Part shown: one piece after another, positions 22,142 to 31,583 of the stretch
Position numbering within the stretch: position 1 is the stretch's first letter
Layout of the letters: every line of letters begins with the position of its first letter
Origin: Pseudomonadota bacterium
GTDB lineage: Bacteria > Myxococcota_A > Polyangia > Polyangiales > Polyangiaceae
DNA length: 33,140 nt
Assembly: GCA_023431345.1 (NCBI GenBank)
Contig: JAEYWK010000046.1
Span: 1-33,140 of the forward strand
Reading direction: 5' to 3'
The notes under the pieces: model-generated
What the model saw: only the letters and a program-made list of their open reading frames with translations
What the model was told of the DNA's origin: nothing
Databases searched by the model: none
Position numbers and translations under genes: made by a program

Positions 22142-23695
22142 TTAAAGGGGAATGTTGCCGTGCTTCTTCGGCGGGTTCTGGTCGCGCTTGTTCTTCAGCA
22201 GTGAGAGGTAGGCGGCCAGGCGCGGGCGCAGCGTGCGCGGCATCACCACCTCGTCGATGAAGCCCAGGCTGGCGGCTTCGTACGGGCTCATGAAGCGCGC
22301 GCGGTAGTCGGCGATGAACGCGGCGCGTGTCGCCTCCGGATCTGCGGCGGCTTCGATTTGAGCGCGGTGAATGATGTTCACGGCGCCTTCCGCCCCCATC
22401 ACCGCCACCTCCGCGGTAGGAAACGCGAGGTTGACGTCGGCGCGGATGTGCTTGCTGTTCATCACGTCGTAGGCGCCGCCATAAGCCTTGCGGGTGATGA
22501 CGGTGAGCTTCGGCACCGTCGCCTCGCAGTAGGCGTACAGCAGCTTCGCGCCGTGGCGGATGATGCCGCCCAGCTCTTGGCCGACGCCGGGCAGGAAGCC
22601 AGGCACGTCCACGAAGGTGATGAGCGGGATGTTGAAACAGTCGCAGAAGCGCACGAAGCGCGCGCCTTTGATGCTGGCGTCGATGTCGAGCACGCCCGCC
22701 AGCACTGACGGCTGATTGGCCACGACGCCGACGCTGCGGCCGTCGATCCGCGCGAAGCCCGTCAGCAGATTCTCGGCGAAGCGCGGCATCAACTCGAAGA
22801 AGTAGCCGTCGTCGACGACGTGGCGGATCACGTCTCGCATGTCGTAGGGCTTGTTGCTGTCGGTCGGGATCAGCTGATCGAGCGCGCTCGCCTCGCGACT
22901 GGCGGGATCCGTGGTGGAGCCGCGCGGCGGGTCCTCCCCGTTGTTCGAAGGCAAGAAGGTGAGCAGCTCACGCAGCAGCTCGAGGCAGCGCTTGTCGTCG
23001 GGGGCGGTGAGGTGACATACGCCGCTCTTCTCGGCGTGGGTGGCGGCGCCGCCGAGCGCTTCCTTCGTCACCTGCTCGTGGGTGACGGCGCGCACCACGT
23101 CGGGGCCTGTGATGAACATGTAGCTCGTGCCCTCGACCATCAGCACGAAATCGGTGATGGCGGGGGAGTACACGGCGCCGCCCGCGCAGGGCCCCATGAT
23201 GCAGCTGATTTGCGGCACCACGCCGCTGGCGAGCGTGTTGCGCAGGAAGATGTCGGCGTAGCCGCCCAGGGCCGCGACGCCTTCCTGGATGCGCGCGCCG
23301 CCGGAGTCGTTCAGGCCGATCACGGGCACGCCGATCTTCAGGGCCAGATCCATCAGCTTGACGATCTTGGCGGCGTGGGTGGCGCCGAGCGCGCCGCCGA
23401 AGACGGTGAAGTCTTGAGCGAACACACACACCGCGCGCCCGTCGATCCGGGCGTGCCCGGTGATGACGCCATCGCCGAGCACGGCTTGATCCGCGCGCAG
23501 CCCCGCAGAGTGGTGGGTGGCGAAGCGATCGGTCTCGACGAAGCTGCCCGGATCCACCAGCACGTCGATGCGCTCGCGCGCGGTGAGCTTGCCCGCCTTG
23601 TGTTGCTTCTCGACGCGCGCGGCGCCGCCCGCGGCGAAGGCGGCTTGGTTCTTGGCCTCGAGCTCGGCTTGCAGCTCGCGCTGGCGATCGGACAT
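22142..23695 (-). CDS. pccB: Propionyl-/acyl-CoA carboxylase carboxyltransferase subunit
   Basis: A 517-residue carboxyltransferase beta subunit. It transfers carboxyl from biotin to an acyl-CoA, most likely propionyl-CoA, giving methylmalonyl-CoA. It has the two crotonase-like halves of this family. Seen: HKAGKLTARERID near the start, the acyl-CoA binding loop GGARIQEGVAALGGY, GPCAGGAVYSPAITDF, and in the C half DVPGFLPGVGQE, ITRKAYGGAYDVMNSKH and the family tail PPKKHGNIPL. The biotin carboxylase and biotin carrier parts are not in this window. Methylmalonyl-CoA decarboxylase alpha subunits are close relatives; the decarboxylase membrane partner genes are absent here, which favours the carboxylase. 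Confidence 0.93.
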   Translation of the reverse strand: MSDRQRELQAELEAKNQAAFAAGGAARVEKQHKAGKLTARERIDVLVDPGSFVETDRFATHHSAGLRADQAVLGDGVITGHARIDGRAVCVFAQDFTVFGGALGATHAAKIVKLMDLALKIGVPVIGLNDSGGARIQEGVAALGGYADIFLRNTLASGVVPQISCIMGPCAGGAVYSPAITDFVLMVEGTSYMFITGPDVVRAVTHEQVTKEALGGAATHAEKSGVCHLTAPDDKRCLELLRELLTFLPSNNGEDPPRGSTTDPASREASALDQLIPTDSNKPYDMRDVIRHVVDDGYFFELMPRFAENLLTGFARIDGRSVGVVANQPSVLAGVLDIDASIKGARFVRFCDCFNIPLITFVDVPGFLPGVGQELGGIIRHGAKLLYAYCEATVPKLTVITRKAYGGAYDVMNSKHIRADVNLAFPTAEVAVMGAEGAVNIIHRAQIEAAADPEATRAAFIADYRARFMSPYEAASLGFIDEVVMPRTLRPRLAAYLSLLKNKRDQNPPKKHGNIPL

Positions 23696-23778
23696 GACCG
23701 CAGACTACAGCACGACCGCCGGCGAGATCGAAACCAGAAGCGGCCGAGCGCGCGCAGGGCGACGCGCGCCGTGCTCAC

Positions 23779-24573
23779 TCACGGGGCGCTGGCGGTGCTC
23801 GCGGCCTCGGGCGCCGCCGCGAGCGCCGCGAGCTCCTCTTGGAAGGCGCGAAAGGTGGAGTCCGCCGGCCACGCAGGGGCGTCGGTCAGCAGCTCTTGCG
23901 CGCGCTGCCGGTCGCCACGTTCGAGGTAAGCAACGACGGCGCCGTAGCGCATCGCCCAGTGCACGAGCGGGCTCGAGTTCGAAGCGGCCTCGAGCACCTC
24001 CGCGTCGTCACCGCTCGAGCGACGGGCGAACGCGCGCGCCAGCGCCGTGAGGGCCGCGCGCAGCGCCACCACGCGGCGCTGCAGGGCCTGGCTGGCCGGC
24101 GGCAACGGCAGCTTCTCGAGCGACTCGGCGCGCTCCACGGCCGCGTCGCGATCACCGTCGAACGTCTCGAGCAGGGTCTCGACGAACCAGCGATGCTCGA
24201 GCGCCGACTCCCAAGCTTCACCGCGCACGGCCTTGGCCAGCATGCGGCGCGCGCGATCGACCAGCCCGTGCGCGGCCAGCGCCGCCGCGACCATCAACGG
24301 CCCCAGCGTCTCCGGGTGCGGCAGGCGGGCGAAGGTCGGGTGGTAGGCTTCGAGCACCGCGCCCAAGTCCCCGGAGCGCAGCACGCGACGTAGCCGCAGC
24401 TGGCGCAGCACCACGGGTAGCTGCGTCAGCACGAACAACGCGATCAGCATCAGGCCGAGCGCGGGCGACCGTTGACCGACGTGGATCGCAGCCGCGATCA
24501 ACGCGGCCGAGGAGAGCAGCCACAGAGCGCCGCGGAGGCGCGCTCGTCGGTCGAGGGCAGCGAAATGCTGCAT
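23779..24573 (-). CDS. Two-helix membrane protein with TPR-like C-terminal region
   Basis: A 264-residue protein from the ATG at 24573 (MQHFAALDRRARLRG); the 26 residues upstream in frame are not protein-like. Two membrane segments lie at about 16-33 (ALWLLSSAALIAAAIHVG) and 39-57 (ALGLMLIALFVLTQLP), with a basic stretch after them (RQLRLRRVLRSGD). The remaining 200 residues are Ala/Leu/Arg-rich helices suggesting TPR-like repeats (AVLEAYHPTFARLPHPETLG, ERGDRQRAQELLTDAPAWP) on the cytoplasmic side. No catalytic motif seen. I do not recognise the family. It is 83 bp from the carboxylase gene, in the same orientation, and its start is 65 bp beyond the 3' end of the SRP RNA. Confidence 0.7.
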   Translation of the reverse strand: MQHFAALDRRARLRGALWLLSSAALIAAAIHVGQRSPALGLMLIALFVLTQLPVVLRQLRLRRVLRSGDLGAVLEAYHPTFARLPHPETLGPLMVAAALAAHGLVDRARRMLAKAVRGEAWESALEHRWFVETLLETFDGDRDAAVERAESLEKLPLPPASQALQRRVVALRAALTALARAFARRSSGDDAEVLEAASNSSPLVHWAMRYGAVVAYLERGDRQRAQELLTDAPAWPADSTFRAFQEELAALAAAPEAASTASAP

Positions 24574-24638
24574 GCAGCTAGGAGTGTAGCACCCGGCTTC
24601 GGAGTCGCTGGTGCGCCATTCCGAGCCACAAAATTGGA

Positions 24639-24736
24639 GGGCCCGCCACACCCGCTTTTCTCTACCGTTGCTCCCTTCCGGGCCTGGCGGGGTTCAAGCT
24701 GCGCTGTCGGCGGACCCGTAGGGGTCGTTGAAACGA
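24639..24736 (-). ncRNA. ffs: Small bacterial SRP RNA (4.5S RNA)
   Basis: On the minus strand the RNA reads GGGUCCGCCGACAGCGCAGC, then GAACCCCGCCAGGCCCGGAAGG and GAGCAACGGUAG. The GGCCCGGAAGGGAGCA block is the hallmark of domain IV, with the GGAA tetraloop at 24676-24679 and the asymmetric loop that binds Ffh. The ends GGGUCCGCC (about 24709-24717) and GGCGGGCCC (24639-24647) pair fully with one U-G pair. A T-run (AATTTTG) just past the 3' end fits a terminator. The exact 5' end is estimated from the promoter and the usual length of about 97 nt. The RNA guides FtsY/Ffh-dependent targeting of membrane proteins. Confidence 0.93.
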
Positions 24737-24743
24737 CAGGGGA

Positions 24744-24772
24744 CGTGTACGACGCTTTGGGGCGACCTTCAA
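24744..24772 (-). promoter_or_regulatory. Candidate promoter of the SRP RNA gene
   Basis: On the minus strand TTGAAG (24767-24772, 4/6) is followed by a 17-nt spacer and TACACG (24744-24749, 3/6). The start of transcription would fall near 24737, giving an RNA of about 99 nt. Confidence 0.45.
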
Positions 24773-24800
24773 GCCGAAACTACCAGCGGCTCGCGGCGGC

Positions 24801-25232
24801 TCAGGGCTCGTCGCTCTCGAGGCGCTTGCCGAGGCTCATCACCTCGTCGTCCTTGAAGCCGAGCGTCGCGTAGAAGGCCTGCACGGCCGCGTTCTCGCGG
24901 CGAATTTGCAGGTTGAGCTTCGGGCAGCCCAGCAGCCGCAGCCGGCGCTCGGCGTCGCGCATCAGCGCTGTGCCGATGCCGCGACGCCGCTCACCGATGT
25001 CCACGGCCAGGTAGTTGACCCAGCCGCGATGGCCCTCGTAGCCCGCCATCACGGTGCCGACGATCACGCCGTCGAGCTCCGCCACCAGGAACAGCTCGCG
25101 CTGCAGCAGCAGCTTGCGCGCGATGTCTTTCTTCGGATCGTTCCACGGCTTGACCAAGCCCGCGAAGGTCCAAATCTCGATGACGCGCGCCTCGTCGGCT
25201 TCGCGGAAGGCTCGCACCACCACTTGCGGCAT
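24801..25232 (-). CDS. ypeA: YpeA-type GNAT acetyltransferase
   Basis: A 143-residue GNAT protein. It matches E. coli YpeA along its length: an N-terminal VVRAFREADEARVIEIWTFAGLVKPWNDP (YpeA has LRPWNDP), FLVAELDGVIVGTVMAGYEGHRGWVNYLAV, the acetyl-CoA site RRRGIGTALM, GCPKLNLQIRRENAAVQAFYATLGF and a tail MSLGKRLE. Its substrate is unknown; YpeA-like proteins are assigned only as acetyltransferases. The start ATG at 25232 follows the stop of the ABC-F gene by 5 bp, so the pair is probably one transcript. An in-frame extension that runs into the ABC-F gene was rejected. The SRP RNA gene follows. Confidence 0.92.
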   Translation of the reverse strand: MPQVVVRAFREADEARVIEIWTFAGLVKPWNDPKKDIARKLLLQRELFLVAELDGVIVGTVMAGYEGHRGWVNYLAVDIGERRRGIGTALMRDAERRLRLLGCPKLNLQIRRENAAVQAFYATLGFKDDEVMSLGKRLESDEP

Positions 25233-25237
25233 GCGCG

Positions 25238-26869
<1,632 letters not shown>

Positions 26870-27155
26870 GTCGGGTTGGCTCGCGCCGCGCAAGCCGTCC
26901 TCCTCGGCCGGCGCGGCTCGTGCTCGAAGGTTTCGGCGGCGAGCGTGTGCGCCTCGCGGTCCGGGAAGACCCTTGCGCGGTGCCTGAACGAACGTGCGGG
27001 GCCTCGGGCTGCGCGGGCCATAGGCCGATGTAGGCGCCGGGCACGAAACGTGACGGCGCGGCGGCCGGCGTAGGAGGAAAGTGCTGCGCCCCTCGCGTTT
27101 TTGGGGCGCGCGCTGCTCAGAAAAAGCGGCGCCGGTTACCACTGTAGAAGTGACG
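26870..27155. other. 286-bp divergent intergenic region
   Basis: No gene supported. GCGCCCC (27086-27092) and GGGGCGC (27103-27109) form a 7-bp hairpin. AGGAGG at 27072-27077 lies just 3 nt before a GTG at 27081, which is in frame with the small membrane protein, but the spacing is too short for a normal ribosome site. Promoters for both flanking genes must lie here; none is clear by eye. Confidence 0.4.
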
Positions 27156-27419
27156 ATGAGTGAATCCTTTCCAGCCAAAGAGCACGGCTCGGGCTCACGG
27201 GTCACTTTGACGCCTTTCGATCGCGCCTTCCTCGAAAGCCCTCCGAGTTACGAGGAGGGCGGCTCGCCCTCCGTCGTGGAGCCACTGCCACCGCGGCGCG
27301 AGCCGTCGCCGGCGCGGCGGGTCTCTTCGCTGCTGCTGTTCTCGGTGATCGCGGGCGGATCGTCGTTGGTGCTGGGGCTAGCGGTGCTGCGCGGCGTCTT
27401 CGAAGCGCTCTTCGACTGA
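27156..27419 (+). CDS. Small single-pass membrane protein
   Basis: An 87-residue protein: about 58 residues of Ser/Pro/Glu-rich soluble sequence (MSESFPAKEHGSGSR, FLESPPSYEEGG, PLPPRREPSPARR), then one membrane segment at about 58-80 (LLLFSVIAGGSSLVLGLAVL) and a short tail. The Arg-rich stretch before the segment suggests the N terminus is in the cytoplasm. The GTG at 27081 with a nearby AGGAGG would add 25 residues. The protein is not one I recognise. The gene is divergent from the ABC-F gene and convergent with purM. Moderate confidence because the gene is short. Confidence 0.55.
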   Translation: MSESFPAKEHGSGSRVTLTPFDRAFLESPPSYEEGGSPSVVEPLPPRREPSPARRVSSLLLFSVIAGGSSLVLGLAVLRGVFEALFD

Positions 27420-27438
27420 CGCGCGCCGCCGTGCGAGG

Positions 27439-27517
27439 CCGCCGAGCGCCATGCGGGCCGCCGAGCGCCGTGCGGGGCCGCCGAGCGCCGTGCGGGGCCG
27501 CCGAGCGCTGTGAGGGG
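27439..27517 (+). repeat. 20-bp tandem repeat, four copies
   Basis: CCGCCGAGCGCCGTGCGGGG repeats at 27439 (19 bp, one substitution), 27458, 27478 (exact) and 27498 (two substitutions), with partial copies at both ends. It lies between the convergent stops of the small membrane protein and purM. The unit is not a multiple of 3 and no reading frame crosses it. Confidence 0.85.
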
Positions 27518-27549
27518 CCGCTCGTGTGCGTGCGACGAAGCGCCGCGGC

Positions 27550-28653
27550 TCAGCGGCGGACTTGGAGGCTGGACGCTTCGAACGTGACGTTCAGCGGCTC
27601 GATGACGACGCGCTGCGGACCCGCTTCCACGGCGCCCGCGTGCAGCAGCTCGAAGCCGGACTCTTTGCCGACCGCGATCGCGGCGTCGACGGCGCTCGCC
27701 GGCATGAAGAGCGCGAAGCCGGCGCCCATGTTGAGGGTGCCGTACGCTTCTTCGACCGACATTTCGGCTGCTTCCTGCAGGAAGGCGAGCACCGGCGGCA
27801 CGGCGGGGATACGGCTCATGCGATAGGTGAGCTCGCGGCCCGCGCGCATGAGCTTGCGCCAGCCGTGACCCGTGATGTGCGCGGCGTAGTGCAGGGCCAC
27901 GCCGGCGTTTTGCAGGTTCTCGACGAGCGGCGCGTACTGCGGGGTCGGATCGAGCAAGGCCTCCCCGTAGGTGCGGCCGTCGGCGATGCGCGTTTGATAA
28001 CCCTCCGGCAGACCCGCGGCAATCTTGCGCGCCAGGCTCAAGCCGTTGGCGTGGATGCCGGAGGCAGGCGCGAGCAAGATTTGGTCGCCGGCCTCGAGCC
28101 GCTCACCGAACAAGGTGTTTTCGGCCGGGCTGATGATGCCGACCGCAGAGCCGCCGAGCACGACGCGGCCAGCCTCGATCAGTGAGGGCAGCACCTGCGT
28201 CTCGCCGCCGCCCCACGACACGCGGCACTCCTCGCAAGCGTCGGCCCAGCCGCGAGTCAGATCGCGCGCGCGCTCGGCGTCGGAGAACCACGCGCCGTCA
28301 CCAGCGCCCCAGTAAGCGGTGAGCGCAGCCGGCTTCGCGCCGACACTGCACAGATCATTCAGGATCGTGGCGACGGTGTCGCGGGCGATGGCGTCGTAGT
28401 GAGTGCGGCCGGTGTAGGCGCGCACCGCGTCGGCCACGAGGTTCTTGGTGCCGAGGGCCTCAGTCACGAAGGCGATCGAGATCGCGCCCGCTTTGATCAC
28501 GTAGGCGGACTCACCACGGCTGGTCGCGATCTCTTCCAAGTTCAAGCGACCGAGGTGCTTGGCGGTTTGGGCGGCGAGCTCTTGGGCCAAGAGCTTGCTC
28601 GGATCGATCTTCGAGTAGTCGACGCCGGCTTCTGCGTACTTGCGATCGCTCAT
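27550..28653 (-). CDS. purM: Divergent phosphoribosylformylglycinamidine cyclo-ligase (PurM-type)
   Basis: A 367-residue protein of the PurM/AIR synthase family, which makes aminoimidazole ribotide in purine synthesis. Shared features are YAEAGVDYSKIDPS at the start, ILNDLCSVGAKPAALTAYW, GGGETQVLP (where PurM has GGETAEMPG), SGIHANGLSLARKI (PurM SSGPHSNGYSLVRKI), AHITGHGWRKLMR and LNMGAGFALFMP. Unlike classical PurM it lacks the Gly-rich GGLGGFGAL stretch, and the SGTDGVGTK motif reads VTEALGTKN (residues about 63-71). The fold is therefore clear, but a related activity cannot be excluded. The gene stands 56 bp from the methyltransferase operon and is convergent with the small membrane protein gene. 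Confidence 0.8.
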   Translation of the reverse strand: MSDRKYAEAGVDYSKIDPSKLLAQELAAQTAKHLGRLNLEEIATSRGESAYVIKAGAISIAFVTEALGTKNLVADAVRAYTGRTHYDAIARDTVATILNDLCSVGAKPAALTAYWGAGDGAWFSDAERARDLTRGWADACEECRVSWGGGETQVLPSLIEAGRVVLGGSAVGIISPAENTLFGERLEAGDQILLAPASGIHANGLSLARKIAAGLPEGYQTRIADGRTYGEALLDPTPQYAPLVENLQNAGVALHYAAHITGHGWRKLMRAGRELTYRMSRIPAVPPVLAFLQEAAEMSVEEAYGTLNMGAGFALFMPASAVDAAIAVGKESGFELLHAGAVEAGPQRVVIEPLNVTFEASSLQVRR

Positions 28654-28709
28654 CGGGGCGCGCGGACGCTAACACGTGCCGGCGACGTGCGCCTCTCGCC
28701 CGGGCCCGC

Positions 28710-29921
28710 TCAGGCTCGCGGCAGCTGGCTCGCGCTCGGAGCCGCAAAAATGCCGATGTTCCGGGGAGAAACGGCGGGATCGAACAGAGTCCCGACCGTC
28801 ACCGCGAGCCCGCGCTCTTCCAAGTGCACGGCGCGGTCCAGCGACACCAAAACTTCGACCAAGCGCGACAGCATGCTGCGCGGCAGCGACAGCCGGCGCA
28901 CGACCGCGTACCGCGCCGCGCCGGCCGCTTCGTGATGCGCGAGCTCGGCCGGCGTCGGGGCAGGGAGGCCACGCAAGGCGAGCGCCCGCCGGGCGACCAC
29001 GGCGAGGCCTGCGCCGGCCTGGCGGCGGTTGATGCCGTTCATTTCGGCGCCTGGCGCGAGCGCGACGCCGCGCGCGCGCAGCAGCTGTCCGAGCGCGTAG
29101 CGAGTCTGACGGGCGCCGATCGTGACGTCGATGCTGGCCTCCACGCCGCGGGGCTGGGCCGTGAGGTTGGCGAGCCCGAGGTGCTCGCGGCGTAAGCACG
29201 CAGCAGCGGCGAGCTTGCACAGCGGCGACCGCGCGGGGCCAGAAATTTTCTGCAAGCAACACGACACCAGCGCCAGCCCGCAGCGCGAGCGCCCCACCGC
29301 CTCCGTCAACTTGTCGCCCAGCTCGCCGCAAGCGTGCAGGCCGATCGCGAGGTCGCTCGCGCCGAAGCTCAGCGAGTCACGCGCGTCCACCGCGACGAAG
29401 CTGACGCGCGGCGTGGCGCTGGCGCGTTCGCGGGCGGCGGCGACGCGCTCGGCGCTGCGTTCGAGGCCGAGGGCTTCGCGCTCGAACAGCTCCGCGGAAA
29501 GCCGCGTGAAATGGCCGCTCCCGGCGCCGACGTCGACGATGCGCTCAGCGGCGGCGGCCATGGGCGCGACCGCGCCCAGCAAGCTCGACAGCTGGGCGCG
29601 CTTGCGCAGGCGCACGCTGCGCACGCCCTCTTGCGACAGCTGCGTGTGGCCATCGAGCTTCGGTAGCCGAGTGGCGTCGGCTACGGCCCGAGCCAGCTCG
29701 AGCAGGCTCGCGGGCGCGGCGCCGAGCTCGGGCAAGATCGCGGCGAGGCCATGGGCTTCGCCGGCGCGGACCGCGGCGGCGTCGAGGCCGAGCAAGAACG
29801 AATCCCAGCCGCGCACCGCGCACCACGCCGGCACCTCCGCGTCGTCGACGCGGCCTTCGAGCACGTCGCGCAGCGGCAGTGCGAGCGCGAGCACGCGCGC
29901 GAGCTGCGAAGACGCCGTCAT
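28710..29921 (-). CDS. SAM-dependent methyltransferase (Methyltransf_32-like)
   Basis: A 403-residue protein with a class I methyltransferase core. The SAM site is RIVDVGAGSGHFTRLSAE (about residues 132-149), with the acidic end of strand 2 in EALGLERSAER. Then come FVAVDARDSL and GLHACGELGD, followed by ALVSCCLQKISG. The combination of a GAGSGH loop with GLHACG and SCC matches the Methyltransf_32 group (relatives of eukaryotic RRNAD1/METTL25). A helical N-terminal region (1-115) and a C-terminal one flank it. Substrate unknown, possibly RNA. The ATG at 29921 shares ATGA with the site-2 protease stop, so it is translationally coupled. Confidence 0.8.
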   Translation of the reverse strand: MTASSQLARVLALALPLRDVLEGRVDDAEVPAWCAVRGWDSFLLGLDAAAVRAGEAHGLAAILPELGAAPASLLELARAVADATRLPKLDGHTQLSQEGVRSVRLRKRAQLSSLLGAVAPMAAAAERIVDVGAGSGHFTRLSAELFEREALGLERSAERVAAARERASATPRVSFVAVDARDSLSFGASDLAIGLHACGELGDKLTEAVGRSRCGLALVSCCLQKISGPARSPLCKLAAAACLRREHLGLANLTAQPRGVEASIDVTIGARQTRYALGQLLRARGVALAPGAEMNGINRRQAGAGLAVVARRALALRGLPAPTPAELAHHEAAGAARYAVVRRLSLPRSMLSRLVEVLVSLDRAVHLEERGLAVTVGTLFDPAVSPRNIGIFAAPSASQLPRA

Positions 29922-30928
29922 TCGGGCGGAAAAATCGCCATCGGCGTCGGCAAGAACAGCAGCACGAACAAGATCAAGCAGCCGATGGCCACCAGCTGTC
30001 GCGGTAAACCGAGAGGAGCGGGCTCGAACGGAGGATGATCTTCGCCAGCGACGCGCTTCATGGCGCCGGTGATGCCGTACCAAATCAGCCAGAACATGCA
30101 GGTGCCGGCCGCTTCAACCCAGGTTTGCCGCGAGCGGTGCAAGAGCGCCGGCACCAAGTAGAAGACGACGTTGTACGCGAACGCGACGAGCAGGCCGCTG
30201 CGGAACCATCGCGCGAAGCGGTGCTGCTCTTTGCCGAAGAGCGCGAACGCGATGTGACCGCCGTCGAGCTGACCCCACGGCAGCAGGTTCAACATCGTCA
30301 GAAACAGCCCGCCCCAGCCCGCGAAGGCCATCGGATGCAGCTGCACGTCCCAGCCTTCCGGGATCGGGCCGACCGCGACGCGCTTCATCACCCAATAGAG
30401 GATGCTCTGTCCCTCTTGGATGTAGCCGTCTTTGCCGAGCGGCGTGACCTCGGACATCCGCAGCCCGATGTACAGCACCGGCAGGGCGACCAGCATGCCC
30501 GCGATCGGGCCTGCGGCCCCGATGTCGAGCAGGGCTTTGCGTGAGCGGATGCGATCACGCATCGTGATCACGGCGCCGAGCGTTCCGAAGCCCAGGTAGG
30601 GCAGCGGCACGAAGAACGGCAATGACGCCGGTACTCGATGAAGCCGCGAAGCGACGTAGTGCCCGGCTTCATGCACGAGCAGGATGCCGAGCAGTGACAA
30701 CGCTTGATACGCGCCCGTCGCCAGCACCGAGTGGCCTTTGATGGGGCCGGCGCTCATCGCCGTGACTTGCATGCTGATGGCGGTGAGCACGAAGAGCGCT
30801 AGGTGCAGCCAGGTCCGCGATTTCTCGGGCTCTGGGGGCGCCGAGCTCTCGCGCTCTGGCGGCGGCTGTTCGAACGTCGGTGGAGCGCCGAGCGGCGCGG
30901 GAAAACCGGCTAACGGTTCATGCCTCAT
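29918..30928 (-). CDS. M50-family intramembrane metalloprotease (site-2 protease)
   Basis: A 336-residue inner-membrane zinc protease. After a Pro/Glu-rich N terminus (1-38) there are about seven membrane segments. Zinc is held by His86 and His90 with the catalytic Glu87 in HEAGH. The third ligand is Asp222 in the second motif NLLPWGQLDGGH. Site-2 proteases cut within membrane helices to release regulators such as anti-sigma factors. There is no PDZ domain, unlike RseP; the sequence around GFGTLGAVITMRDRI resembles the EGY-like group. The ATG at 30928 lies inside the end of the SctL-like gene (11-bp overlap), and its stop shares ATGA with the methyltransferase start. Confidence 0.92.
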   Translation of the reverse strand: MRHEPLAGFPAPLGAPPTFEQPPPERESSAPPEPEKSRTWLHLALFVLTAISMQVTAMSAGPIKGHSVLATGAYQALSLLGILLVHEAGHYVASRLHRVPASLPFFVPLPYLGFGTLGAVITMRDRIRSRKALLDIGAAGPIAGMLVALPVLYIGLRMSEVTPLGKDGYIQEGQSILYWVMKRVAVGPIPEGWDVQLHPMAFAGWGGLFLTMLNLLPWGQLDGGHIAFALFGKEQHRFARWFRSGLLVAFAYNVVFYLVPALLHRSRQTWVEAAGTCMFWLIWYGITGAMKRVAGEDHPPFEPAPLGLPRQLVAIGCLILFVLLFLPTPMAIFPPE

Positions 30929-31583
30929 GCGCCAGCGTCTCTCTCAGGCGTAGCGCGAGGCGATCGAGCTGGGGCGCGAGGTCCGCGTCGAGCACGCCGA
31001 TGTCGGTCTCGACGCGCAGGCTGCCGCGAACGCGCGCGGCGTCGGGCAGGATGCGCACCGTGTCGGCCGCGACCCCCAGCGACGCGATGGATTGCGTGAG
31101 CAGCTGGGCGTCTTCAGGGTGAGCCACGATCGACAGTCGCCGCGCGCCGCGCGCTTCGGCCAGAGCTTGCCGCGCGAGCGCGACGATTTGCTCGGGGGCG
31201 AGCGCGAGCGAGGTGCCGAGCAGTCGCTCCGCCAGCAGCCGCGCTAGCGCGACCGTGCGGTCGAGGGCGCGTTCGTCGGCCTTGGCCTCGTGGCTGGCGA
31301 GCGACAGCGCGTGGGCGGCGAGCTTGGCGGAGGCTTCGGCGCGCGCCTCGGCCTCTGCCATCAGTTTGAGATCAGCGGCGCGGCGTTCGGCGGCCGCCAG
31401 CAGCTCATCGGCTTGGAGTCGCGCGCGCTCCAGCAGGCGCGCGGCCTCGGCGCCCGCGTCGACCAGGGCTTTGGGCACGACGCGACCGAACGGAAGCCCG
31501 CGCGGCGTGCGGGCCTCGCGTGCCGAGAGCGGCTCCGCGCCGCTCGCCTGCTCGCGACTGAGCACGCGGCCTCGCCCGATCAT
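30918..31583 (-). CDS. SctL/FliH-like stator protein
   Basis: A 221-residue protein that fits the FliH/SctL (YscL/HrpE) family, which regulates the ATPase of flagellar and type III secretion machines. Residues about 40-110 form an Ala/Glu/Arg-rich coiled coil. The C-terminal part has the family signature: AERLLGTSLALAPEQIVALARQAL, SIVAHPEDAQLL, and RGSLRVETDIGVLDADLAPQL, with the conserved 'ETD.G..DA....QL'. ATP-synthase-type stator proteins look alike. No SctN/FliI ATPase, SctQ or other secretion gene is visible here. The ATG at 31583 shares ATGA with the preceding 82-aa gene. It overlaps the protease gene by 11 bp. Confidence 0.75.
   Translation of the reverse strand: MIGRGRVLSREQASGAEPLSAREARTPRGLPFGRVVPKALVDAGAEAARLLERARLQADELLAAAERRAADLKLMAEAEARAEASAKLAAHALSLASHEAKADERALDRTVALARLLAERLLGTSLALAPEQIVALARQALAEARGARRLSIVAHPEDAQLLTQSIASLGVAADTVRILPDAARVRGSLRVETDIGVLDADLAPQLDRLALRLRETLAHEA

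Noticed and set aside
22820..23929. Plus-strand frame of 369 residues opposite the carboxyltransferase gene
   Set aside because: It is antisense to a clear PccB-type protein and has low-complexity composition.
24688..24702. GGTTCAA-type sequence resembling a tRNA T-loop
   Set aside because: It lies inside the SRP RNA (GCUUGAACCCCGCC block on the minus strand) and no tRNA cloverleaf can be formed.
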